From Phoronis australis (Eukaryota; Phoronida; Phoronidae), in contig NMRA01000563.1 in the NCBI GenBank assembly GCA_002633005.1, forward strand, positions 126,001 to 186,000: a DNA stretch of 60,000 nucleotides, given 5' to 3'. This document shows, one piece after another, positions 33,476 to 44,149 of the stretch. Each line of letters opens with the position of its first letter. Position 1 is the stretch's first letter. The notes under the pieces were generated by a model, which was not told the origin of the DNA, searched no databases, and was given only the letters and a program-made list of their open reading frames with translations. Position numbers and translations under genes: made by a program.

Positions 33476-33884
33476 CGGTTGCACAAAACAGTCCCAAATA
33501 GGAACTCAACTATGTTCCCTAAATCTAGTGCGTATTTTCGGACTTGTGAAAACATCGATTGTCTTTTCTTGTGTTGTTTTAGTTTCATTACTAAGTCAAC
33601 TTTTGACTTTGATACAAATCTCGAGTAAACTCTACATTGAATTGTCAATTAGGGATCTTTTCATGCAACACCCCCAGTTTAAGGACTGAGTCCCTCATCT
33701 TCTTTCAATGAACTCTGGGCTCAGTTTTTAGTTATATTAGGAAATGTCATTAATCAAATAAGAGCTCAAAATTAAAATGAAATGATAGAAAAATGTTGCA
33801 TCTGTGACTCCATAAAAACACAAATATGCGAAAAGACTTAGGGACCTTAGTTGAGTCCCTATTTGGGACTGTTTCATGCAACCG
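33476..33884. mobile_element. About 410-bp MITE with long inverted ends
   Basis: The left arm starts CGGTTGCACAAAACAGTCCC (33476) and the right arm ends GGGACTGTTTCATGCAACCG (33884). Complementarity continues inward over about 55 bp (AACTCAACTA, GTCCCTAA). The 92-codon plus frame across it (33411-33689) is an artefact. Confidence 0.75.
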
Positions 33885-33899
33885 GCTTCAGGTATCTCG

Positions 33900-35835
33900 A
33901 ATGAACCAGCGCGTGACCCAATTTTTTTTTCTGCCGCTGACTGTACTTGACTCGGCTACACGCGGTAAATAACTTATCTAGCACTAACTAGCTAGACACA
34001 TAAAGATATTTCCTCACTTACCGTTCGGACATATGTCCTTTAGACTATGAAAACGTCTATATCGAAAAAGCAACAAATAGGCACACACACACACAAGTCT
34101 CCTAGAAATTCCTCCTTACTCCATAAATATGAACTCAATTCACTCATTCGTGCCATACCTTGAAACTGCGACTAGTCCAAACAGCCTCTATAACTGACTT
34201 TCCTTCCTACCAGACATCAGGTTTTCAAGCGATGCACCCCACAAGTTAATTGAAACTTTTAGTGATTAGCCGGTACTCGCAGTTCTTCATAAGTCCATGA
34301 GGGCTCCTCAGGTGAAAGCAAAATTGCCCGCAAAGCAAGGGGTCTCCAAAAGTGATCTTTTTATGACATAGAAAGATATAGTTCGCGAGAACAAATCAAC
34401 GTGGCAAGTGGATATATGTGCGGAGTATCATTTATTGCCAATTTCAGGTAAGTTCCACGAACCACTGAGACTATATAACAACTCAATGTTAGTTCAAAAA
34501 CCCACAATTGGCGTAATCCTGTGTCTGATTCCGTCCAAGTCACATTAGTGTGAGCACGAGCTGCACAAGGATAACACGGCATATGTCTAAATTATTCGGT
34601 TCCATTGAATATTTGGAATCGCTGTAGAGGTATAATACACAAGGTTCCTTTGTTGTAATCGCACTTGGCTCTAATTCGTTTGATTGATTGTCGTAAAGAG
34701 CAAATACCTTGAAAGTGCTATGGAAGACTATGAAGTGCGAGAGAACTTTATTGCATTGACAAATGTGGTTGCATCCTAGTAGCAAAGGTGGGGGAAGGTT
34801 AACTTTGCATGCTTGCTTGTTGAGTGGGCGGGGGTGGGGGTGAAACAAATGTGAGTCTACCCTCGATCGAACCATGTTTCTCGTCAATGTTCAGTTTCGC
34901 CCCGAGGTCTGACATTACTTTTATTCTCCTCTATCCTAATCAAAACTCGTTTTGTCTCCTCACGTATCTTCCGTCGACACCGACAACAGTTTTACCTCAT
35001 CGCTCTTCTTATATGTCTTTACCAAATTTTTAGACAGGTAAAACTTGTTGGGAAGGGATACGAGCTAATACTCGACGTGGTCAAACTTTTGTCCCTGTAG
35101 CTCCATAGTCAGACCCCCCCCTATTTTCACCACTTCCGCCCCCTTGGTCTTCGCCAATTTTGCATCCCCTTTGCCATAGTCAAGCGACTTTTAAAAATTT
35201 CAGTCGAATAGGGAGCCAAAAGGATGTAATGCCAAAATCATTCTTTGGAGGTTTAGAAATAGCGTAAAAACCCCTAACAAGAACTTCGAAATCCTGAAAA
35301 ATGCGGAGACAAACAACATCACCTCGGGATGAATATAAGAAACATAGTGTTGGAAACTTTTGTGATAGTTTTGTATAATACCGAGAATAAAAATAAGGCC
35401 TTAAGTCAAGATTTATTTTGTCAAGATTCAGTTTGAGGAAAATTCAAATCATTAGGCTCATGCATTAAAAATAACCTTGACATGTTGGGCTAACAAAAGA
35501 CGACACAAAGTAAAACTAAAAGCACACACAAAACTTATTTTGAGTGAACTACCGGTAGTTTTAAATTTGTAAGCTTTTTTAATCCGCAATTCACAATAAA
35601 ATTTTTTAGACATTGTCTGGTTGGATACATGTACCTGACGGGCAACTTGGATAAGAGGGGAGACGGGTCAGCCATGAGGTGTTTTGGTCGCCCTCTCCCA
35701 AGACATTTTCAGAATTCATTCGTGTTAATGTGAATTTTGGTTCATTCTAGAGATAACCTATCGCGCTTTATGAGTTAAGCTTTTAACTCCAAAAATCGAA
35801 GAAGTCTTTGTCCATGATTGTCAATACATGTACTT
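33900..35835. other. No gene recognised
   Basis: Holds a short (CA)n tract near 34083 and C- and G-runs near 34830 and 35108. The 34540-34887 and 34824-35033 frames show no domain. Confidence 0.3.
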
Positions 35836-35840
35836 AGAGC

Positions 35841-36314
35841 ACGGTATCATTACACACATACAATGTACAGGGTCATTATACACGTACGATGTACACGATC
35901 ATTACACACGTACAATGTACACGGTCATTGCACGCGTACAATGTGCACGGTCATTATACCCGAACAATGCACACGGTCATTACACACCGGCGTACAATGT
36001 ACACGGTCATTACACACGTACCATAGACGGTCATTACACACGTACAATGTACACGGTATCATTACACACGTACAATGTAAACGGTCATTACACACGTACA
36101 ATGTACACGGTATCATTACACACGTACAATGTACACGGTATCATTACACACGTACAATGTACACGGTATCATTACACGCGTACAATGTACACAGTCATTA
36201 CACACGTACAGTGTTCACGGTATCATTACACACGTACAATGTACACGGTATCATTACACGCGTACAATGTACACGGTATCATTACACACGTACAATGTAC
36301 ACGATCATTGAATA
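35841..36314. repeat. 26/28-bp minisatellite, about 17 copies
   Basis: The unit CATTACACACGTACAATGTACACGGT-type repeats about 17 times, with two length classes differing by an AT insertion (GGTCATT versus GGTATCATT). Each unit contains the near-palindrome GTACAATGTAC. Its stop-free nature yields long overlapping frames with His-Tyr-Thr-Arg repeats, which I do not regard as genes. Confidence 0.95.
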
Positions 36315-36483
36315 TCACACTCCTGATTGTTGGTACTGCAGCGAGTTTCGTACGAACAATTCTCCCTTCATCAACACCGTTTTCCTAATAACCATCTTGA
36401 AAACAAATACTATTCTTGGCATTCTTTGGGGCAAAAGTACCGATATTTTACTATTGACGACACAGCAACTTTTTTCTCCGTTG

Positions 36484-36600
36484 CTAACTCTATCGTTAGA
36501 CATACTAGCTCTATCGATAGACTTACTGTCTCTATCGTTAGAGTTAATAAGTCCATCGACAAAGTTATTAGTCTATCGATAGAAATAGTAAGTCTATCCT
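36484..36600. repeat. Short tandem repeats with CTATCGATAG palindromes
   Basis: CTATCGTTAGA, CTATCGATAGA and CCATCGAC recur about every 25-30 bases over six units, separated by ACTTACT/AGTTAATAAGT-like spacers. The ends are partly inverted, so the region may be a foldback element. Confidence 0.6.
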
Positions 36601-36619
36601 TTTAAGTTAGCAACAGAGT

Positions 36620-38835
36620 GTCGTCCTTTTAAAGCCACCTTACTGCCCAATACTCCAAATGAAAATCTTTATTGTTAAAAAAGCACTGGGAAAGAGTGAT
36701 AAATGATTCCATTATGGAGTCGTTCTCCTTCCATCATCGGGTCGCATTCCTTAACATAAAAGGTTTAATAATTTTCAAAAAATATGAGCAATTCCTTCCA
36801 TCATAAATTAATACGAAAAAAATAGAAATAGTAGCTTTCAGTGCGAGAGCTGGGATTTACGTCAAAAAAGCGAAAATAGAGAGCGACATACGACTCCATT
36901 ATTTCTTTCCCGACAGGGGTCTACGAGAAATACTGTTTTACATCCCCTAAAATTGTCCTCTTAACTGAATTAAAGAAATCTGAATGAATTTGCCATTGAA
37001 AATCAGCGCATACAACAAATTTGATCTTTCTTTTTCGAACTATGTATGAATACGATTACGCTTTTGAATGAGCGTAGGCGATCCATACTGTAAATTTTTA
37101 AAAACTAGGGGCCCATAACAAAAATGTTCTGACTAGGGCCTTCAAAGGGTAAATCCAGCACTCGTAATTAACAAATGTTCTCTAAAACATTCTCTATTCT
37201 ACATATTTTGCTGTGTCTTTCTTTTCTCTGTTGCCCCCTGACAGCCACCCCACGTCATGCTGGTTGCAACGAAGGTTTCGCTCTCATGACCGCTAACAAT
37301 TGGAGGACACTTTCCTCACTTCTTACGTTCCTGTTTAGTAAGGGCGCTGCCGGCCACCCCCCCCCCCTTCATTCTGCCCCTGCTTCTCACACTTATGCAG
37401 TAATATCTAGCAAGCGTTCTGCAAACGTGTATATCTGTACACATTTACAAGTTATCGGAGGACTTTCAAGTTGACATTGGCGATTACTCGGGCGAAAACG
37501 ATATCGAGCAAAGGAAATGTGATCATGTCAATGAAAATGTATTCGTCTGTGGTCTATTTATGAAACAAACATTAAGTTCCTCGTTGTATGGCTGTGACGT
37601 TATTCCCCCAAACGGAGATATCTCCTCCATATCACGTTGTTGATATTTCCTTGCGAATCACTGGTGGAACATTACCCTTTGTTTATTGCAAAAGATAACG
37701 AATCCGAATTATGCTTCTTCGTCCAGTCTATCAACCACGTTTGACGTCGAGCAACTGGAGGAAGGGTTGGGAGAGAGTTGCCGAATAGAAGTTTGGTGTT
37801 CGCTGGAAGGGAGAGGGTGACAGGGGGCTATAATGGTGGCAATAGGGGCAGGGCTAAAATGGTGACAGCCGGGGAATGGGCTAATGTTAGTGTAGTACTT
37901 TACAAGTGTAGGGGTGTCATAAAACAAGGAATGATTAGGGGCGAAGCACCTGAATGTGAAAGATTCCAACTACACCGAAGTACAGAAGTTCTTAAAATTT
38001 ACAGATTTATTATTCTGTTTCCAGGTGTAAATTAATGAAACAAAAAGGGTTTTTCATTTTTATGTTATTTGCAAATAAATTTAAAACGTTCCCAGTGAAC
38101 TGCTTGTTCAGTCACACTTTTATGGTGACGAATCGTTTCAATCAGATGCTTTATATAATCAGACATTTTTAAAACGGCAGAGAATTGCCCGACATCGGAA
38201 CACAAATGCGTCAAGAGGCATAATTGTTAATTGTTGCGATTTCTCGTTCAACGATGAATTCTTGAGCACTAAAGAGATATCGCAATTGTGTCAAAGATTT
38301 AGCATTCCAGCTAACTAAGAATCGTGCTGATTGACCTATAAAATAAGTCATCTTTAGCCACGTGCATAACAGCGTGCCACCGTATAAGACTTCTTACAGT
38401 GTTGTCCAATTCCATGAACACCTCCCATACTTGTAAGCCGACTGACAAAACACTTCGGATGACGTCTGAGGATCATCTGCATAAATTATTAAACATATAG
38501 TAATGATTGAACATAACTGATTAAATATTTATCAATGACTGCCCTCACTGGTTTCCATTCAACGTTTCTAGAATAAAATACTTGGCTGTTCTGTTCTGAG
38601 GTGGTAATGGAACCCTTACTACTTTTTAGCAGTTTTACATAATATGTTTCATTTAGGCGATGGTTCTTTGTGAAAAAAGGAATGGTCTGCAGACAAGCTG
38701 AGGCCTCATATAGTTTCAGGAATAAAAAGTTAAGTCCACGTGTATTCCCGAGCGTATATTTGTATGTGGCGAATACACAATCGTATGTTTCAATATATGC
38801 GAACTGACTTTCTAAAACCGCTCTGAGGTGGTAGC
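36620..38835. other. No certain gene
   Basis: The plus frame at 37175-37474 starts with a signal-peptide-like hydrophobic run but then crosses a C-run and has no domain. The region 37780-37925 is G-rich. Nothing else was supported. Confidence 0.3.
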
Positions 38836-38840
38836 ACGTT

Positions 38841-39175
38841 ACAACTATTAAAATATTTTGGTCTATTTACATCGACCTCTTGTCTATTAACACTATCACG
38901 ACGTTTCGGTCGGTCTATTCTCCGGCCATCGTCATGTGACTCCGTGGTGTAGTGGTTAAGGTGCTGGACTCGAATTATCTGTAGTTTCAGAAGTCGTGGG
39001 TTCAAATCCTGCCTCGGACAAAAATCACACCATGAGTGTACCACATATCCGTGCTCGTTCTTCTAAGAACGCGGGAACACCTGACGATGGCCGGAGAATA
39101 GACCGACCGAAACGTCGTGACAATGTAAATAGACAAGAGGTCGGTGTATATAGACCAAGAGATTTTAATAGTTGT
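38841..39175 (+). mobile_element. 335-bp foldback element carrying a tRNA-like core
   Basis: The two 94-bp arms, 38841-38934 and 39082-39175, are inverted copies with 7 mismatches by my count. The inner 34 bases are identical (CGACGTTTCGGTCGGTCTAT...). The 147-bp centre contains a tRNA-Ser-like sequence. Structurally it is a foldback element that has captured, or is built round, a Pol III-type tRNA unit. Confidence 0.85.
38941..39018 (+). pseudogene. tRNA-Ser(CGA)-like sequence (SINE head or tRNA pseudogene)
   Basis: TCCGTGG pairs with CCTCGGA as an acceptor stem (6 of 7). Box A is TGGTGTAGTGGTTAAGG and box B GGGTTCAAATCC, with a T-arm GTGGG/CCTGC. The middle GCTGGACTCGAAT closely follows the anticodon arm of animal tRNA-Ser(CGA), but the 3' half of the anticodon stem is lost. 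It is therefore probably not a working tRNA. The Pol III boxes look intact. Confidence 0.6.
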
Positions 39176-39307
39176 ATTTGTGAATTGAACTAAAAGAGTA
39201 AGTCCTCATCATTGTCGAGGTATGTCGTCACAGGGATGCGTTTGTTGAAAATTTACTTTTGTTACGGTTTTGGTGCCCATTTCTCATGAAACTGGAGAAA
39301 GTTTTAG

Positions 39308-39463
39308 GATTCTACCATGCACATTTTCCCCAATATACGCCCTAGGCGTGACTGTGAAAATCCCGACACACCCCCACTGGGCGTACCTAAAGATGGACCT
39401 TTCTGTAAAAAAAACTCCTTTAGTACGAGTTCTTGCTGTACGTGTGAAAGGCTCCCAACTCGG
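39308..39463 (+). CDS. Possible Cys-rich internal exon (52 codons)
   Basis: Between TTTTAG| and the strong donor CGG|GTAAGTG lies a 156-nt open segment, phase 0 at both ends. It encodes a basic, Pro-rich lead (IRPRRDCENPDTPPLG) and then FCKKNSFSTSSCCTCERLPTR. The cysteine pattern C-x16-C-x9-CC-x-C resembles an extracellular module, but I recognise no family. The acceptor's pyrimidine tract is weak. No neighbouring exon was found. Confidence 0.25.
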
Positions 39464-39469
39464 GTAAGT

Positions 39470-40920
39470 GTTCGTTTATGTGTTCTACGGCCTGCCGTGG
39501 AATTGTTCTTTGCAGCAAAGTAGGATTATTTGACTGGACTTTTCAGGTTGCGGAGACTTTTATCTTCTAACACTGTTTGAAACTTGTGTTGACGCAATCC
39601 TTATTATATGGCCTCACTCACTTGTATTCGTTGGTGTATTTAAACAAGTTTTATGATTTCCAGAAAGGATCAATTTTGCCCCCCCCCTCCCTTCACTTAT
39701 GGTCGTATTGGCGGTACACCAACTTGCAACCGTAATTTTCTGTAGTTTACTCACCTGCGCCCTAGCTCACCACAAGCAATTCTAGCGATATAACAATAGA
39801 GTCAGTTAAACGGTTTACACTTTAAATATAGTCACTTTTTACCACCGACACACGAGACGTGAATCGAAATATCTATGTCGACACTGTTAGCCTGAAACAA
39901 AGTTATTTAAATAAGCGTATTCCAGGAAGAGGGGGTAATTTAATTGAGTATGAGCACGTTGCTGTGGACGGGTTTCATTCATGACATGCCAACAAAAGTC
40001 CGAAATAGAATGTGGAATTTCCATGTACAGATTTGACTTTGCTTAATGAATGACGATTTGTGGGGTTTGGCGTGTTTATTCACTAGATATATGAAATAAT
40101 CAATACATACAAAACGGTGAGTGTTGAACAAAAAATCTTTCTAGGATTGGCAGTCTACCAGAAATGTGTTAGGGTGCCTTTCTAGTCAAAGGTTGGGCCA
40201 AAATTTTTAGAAAAAACGCTGCAGTGGCTTCGATGGTGAGTGAGTACAAGGGTCGCGGAAAAAATTCGCTATGAGTCGGATAATGTCTAAATAAACAATG
40301 CAATTGACTGACTACTGTAGGAGATATTTCAGAATTTCAGCCGTCTAAAACTGGATAGAGTTCTCCGAGTTTGAGCAAGCTCCAGGCGTAGTCAGCGCAA
40401 GTAGATCTTTTGAAAAAATTGATCATTTTAGCAGGTCACGTGTTCAATGCTGAGGGTGCGAAATTGGGGACTCATGGGAAAACCTGTAAAATTTTACTCT
40501 TCAAGTATTAGGTCACTCATGTACCATGAACAATTCTTTTTGACATATGCGCCTATGACAATGAACGCTGAAAATGGGTACTTATTAACCTTCCATTACG
40601 CGCTTAGTGTTGTGGCATAACACCTTATGTTTGAACATTTTCACCAATACCCTCGACAAAACATGACTATGCATGTAATGCCAACGAGTGAGTTCAATTT
40701 CCCGTGGTTAACGGTCCGGAGGAAAAGGGATATGGATTTTTTTAATTTGTTTACCTAACATTATGGTAAAGCGCACCTGCTCTGAGTACGGATTCAGCAA
40801 GCGGCAACACTTCATTTAACCCACCCCGGGTGTAACTCGGTACCGCTACGGATACAGCTATATAGAGTTTCGCGAACGCGTTATAAAGACATTCTCGGCG
40901 AGAAGAGAAAAACTAAAGGG
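39470..40920. other. No gene recognised
   Basis: A C-run near 39680 is the only notable composition feature. No open segment was supported. Confidence 0.3.
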
Positions 40921-40924
40921 TAAA

Positions 40925-41100
40925 AACACCGGCCTTGATTTCAGCAAATGTCTGGCAGACTTCTGCGAGAATTGGCAATTAGTAATAAAATCACAAAAAC
41001 ACAACGCCAGGATTTTGTTGTTTTATAGCTCTAGTAAAAGATAATAACTTCCAGAAGTCTATTCTAGCCAACATTAAACATGGAAATGCCATAGCCGACC
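40925..41100 (+). repeat. Dispersed repeat, second copy of 23745-23925
   Basis: Same order of shared blocks as the first copy (AATGTCTGGCAGAC, AATAAAATCACAAAA, TTTATAGCTCTAG). Same orientation. Confidence 0.65.
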
Positions 41101-41830
41101 GTAAAACCGGCTCGAAAAACACGCATAAGTTGAGTCCCACCTTTTTGTTTCGGCTCCGCGTACGTCTCGCTAAGAAGCACTGTATGAACAGCCACTTTAT
41201 CAAGCCTTGTGAAACTTTCAAGGTATTATTTAGGCAAGCTATTTAGTCTCTAAAATAATCACTTGTCATCCCAGGGTCATGGAGCAATTTGTGGGGATAC
41301 TGGAAGTGTTCGATACTACTCCGAACAGCACTTCATGTAACGTCAATCAATGTATCAGTCGGTGCTAAAAAAACAATGGAGAATATACCCCTCAAAGCCC
41401 CCCCCGCAGGTGCGGACCTAGACTGAGAAGTGTCCAGTGGCATGCATCCCCTATTGGATGACTCTAAAGCATCTCCTGTATTTGTCCACTGTAGGCTCCC
41501 CTTGTAGACAAAATTTGCAAGTGTGACTACCTTGAGTGGCTGATTGTAAATAGTAAAGAGATAACGTCTGGTAACGGACACGGTCTGTAGTGGCGGCGCA
41601 TCCCAAATTTTGTGCGGTTGGGGGCGGTCAGCTCCAATGTCACCCAGGAGAAAAGTAAGCATCATGTCCACAATTGATAACAGCCCGAGTCCACCATGAA
41701 TAAGTAACCAACATTTCGTTCATGTTTTATACGTACTTCACTGTTGGTAGTAGTGTCAAAGATTTTGGTACTGTCGGTGACTCCGTGGTGGCGGAAACGG
41801 CGCGCGATCATCGGAGTGACACTTTAATGC

Positions 41831-41876
41831 TCGCTGGTTCCCTGTGTGCCTCTAGGTGGTCGTAGGGAACCAGCGA
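41831..41876. mobile_element. Minimal 46-bp inverted element with the 50-kb family terminus
   Basis: TCGCTGGTTCCCT (41831-41843) and AGGGAACCAGCGA (41864-41876) are perfect 13-bp inverted repeats with a 20-bp loop. The sequence equals the terminus of the element at 50098-50548, so this looks like an internally deleted relative or a solo pair of ends. Confidence 0.7.
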
Positions 41877-41879
41877 ACA

Positions 41880-43885
41880 CGTTTTAGTAGTGATCGAGCT
41901 GTCGAGGCCACGTGGGGGGTACAGTTGACGAGGGCCAGGATCACATCATTTTCGTGCCAAGTATAAACTCAAATACATTGTTTAGTCTATCGGAGGTATA
42001 TAGGCCTAAGCTGTCCCAGTTTATTTTTTTCATAACAAAAGTAAATTTAGGCAGCTTTAAATGTCTGGTTATTCACAAATTCAGTTATCCTTTTGTCTAA
42101 AGTTAGCAAAGTATTCCTCTAAACTGATAATTTTTACATTACCTCACTCAGTTGTATGGGCTTCCTGAGGAAAAACAGCAACCTGAAAAGGGGTTTGCCA
42201 TAAAGTTTAAATTTTCAATCATTTAACCAAGTACGACAAATGTAGTAAACAGTATCATGTCCAAGGTGGCACAAACTTTCTATGGAGACTGAAAACTTGC
42301 TTTGCGCAACTGTATAATCGTAACTCTTTAGTCCTCGTACCAGTCTGCATTCACTGCCAGAGAAATGATTAGTGCAGTTATTTGAGACTAACTCCACTTA
42401 ACACTAACAAGATTTTTTAAATGCGGTCGACACTTAACATTTGCACAGTTGCCAACGCCGGAGTCTCTCAATTTCTCCTATTTCTTTCTAAAGCTCGTTG
42501 TAAGTGGATATATTTCGTTATCGGCTTTGGCTCACTAATTTAAAGTGTTTGTTTTGAGTTATAATAACAATTGTTTTCTTAGAACTCTGGGGTAATTTTT
42601 CCAGTACTTTGAGCTGCAAGTTTTATTCGATTTCGTTGTTTCTATTCGTGAAAACGCCACTACGTGAAGGTATACTCTGAGAATATACTCATAATTGTTA
42701 ATGAATGAGAAAATTCGTACAAATTATTTCCAGGCAGTGATGAGCTAACAATTGCTAGACTAAACCTTTACCGGTACCAGTTCCAAACAACAAAAACGAA
42801 TCCAAAACAGCGTTAGAGTGCTTACTTGAGAGCTTACTTTATAGTCGATAATAATCTAGTTAGCATTTAGCAGTTCCCAGCAAATCAGTTTAAGATAAAA
42901 AGCCAGTTGAGCTAATGAAGATTTGCCTTAAGTGATGAGCCACAACGAACACTTTATTCCTGAATGTAATTACGCAGAAAGAGGTTGTTCTTACAGAGGT
43001 TGTAAACACACAGAGTTTGAGACAAATAAGCCCATACTAACAGCGCGTGGCTACCGTAAATGCGCTTGCGCACTACAATGAAAAGCACCAGAGACCTCTC
43101 TTGTAGCGTGACCAAAGTATTTTGCGACTTAACTTATGAGGTTGACAAGTCTTCTTGGGTTGATAAATGGGACTTCGCCTAACTAATCTATTGGGACCGA
43201 GGAAATAACACATGAGCATCTTTGTTTAACACTAGTGAAGTGTTATGGTGTAAGCCATTACGGCGTTGCCTGATGGTAAACTCTGCTACTGAAGCTTATC
43301 ACGAAATATGGCTCTCAAGTAGAATTCTATTTTCTCAAATTTGTCAACAAAAATAAACATTTTGAGATTCTTACTTCATTCTTAGCGTGAGAAGTGGCGT
43401 GAAGTTATCAATAAAACTTAAAAGCGGAAAATGTAAATCTGTATTTTCTTTGCAATTATTCTTTGTACGAAATTGGATATAGATTACAAGATATGTTGAG
43501 CAAAATATAGCGCAGTGTACCCTCGTCTAGATAAGAACAATGATTGTCAGGAATGCCAAGGCTTTTGTTGATACGTACACTTGTCTTGAGTTCTGTTAAA
43601 AGGATTTGGACCAACCAAACCATCGCATTAGTTTTATTTTATTGACTATCTAATTGCCATGAAGCTTGGAGCTGCGAGTGGAAGTCAGTTTCCTTTTTGT
43701 TACTATAATTCCTATTTCATTCTTGTGTTGTTTGCACTTAAGTGCGGTCAGAAATATTGCAGAATAGTTGTTCTAATTGGTTCTAGCAATTCAAAGTTGC
43801 AATGGAAAGCATAACGATGTATTATATTTTATTTCGAGAATCAGTCAATCATTTCTAACTACTGACAATTAACCTGTTAAAATAG
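41880..43885. other. No gene recognised
   Basis: AT-rich, with short frames only. No repeat structure was noted. Confidence 0.3.
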
Positions 43886-43889
43886 GTGT

Positions 43890-44060
43890 CCATACAACAT
43901 TGCTTAATTCCCCTTGGCCCCGATCTTTCCGTCACCGAAGCTCGGCTTGCGCCTTTCGGCAAATCAGACCAGCTTCCCAGATCTCCACACAACGTCGCCA
44001 TGATATTCTTGGCTGGCCCTCCCTCCTCCGACCTCAGCGACATCTTCAGAAGGCAGTATT
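43890..44060 (-). pseudogene. LINE C-terminal tail fragment
   Basis: One minus frame reads GRRREGQPRISWRRCVEIWEAGL and then KAQAELR, a stop, and RKDRGQ. This follows the widely seen LINE tail pattern G-R-x-R-x-G-R-P-x-x-x-W-R-R ... G-L ... A ... D-R (RTE-like elements). It is short and broken, and the other minus frame (70 codons) is a shadow. Confidence 0.4.
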
Positions 44061-44149
44061 GATCCATTTTGCTGACGTGGTCAATCTATCTATAAGCCGG
44101 CGACGTTCGCTCTCCAGCACCACTCATCGATATTTCGCTTTCCTGTAGA

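Noticed and set aside
35841-36314. CRISPR-like array
   Set aside because: The units are contiguous with no unique spacers, and the host is clearly an animal nuclear genome.
35818-36605. Long frames (254 and 186 codons) with His-Tyr-Thr-Arg repeats
   Set aside because: They run along the 26/28-bp minisatellite; unit lengths are not multiples of three and there is no start context or domain.
37175-37474. Plus frame with a signal-peptide-like start
   Set aside because: It crosses a C-run and shows no domain or strong donor; the hydrophobic start may be chance in T-rich DNA.
38790-39193. Open frames reading DDGRRIDRPKRRD on both strands
   Set aside because: The same peptide appears from both arms because they are inverted copies of one element; no coding evidence.
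41779-41822. Third tRNA-like head (GACTCCGTGGTG)
   Set aside because: Only the first 12 bases match; no box B follows, and the segment folds as its own short hairpin.
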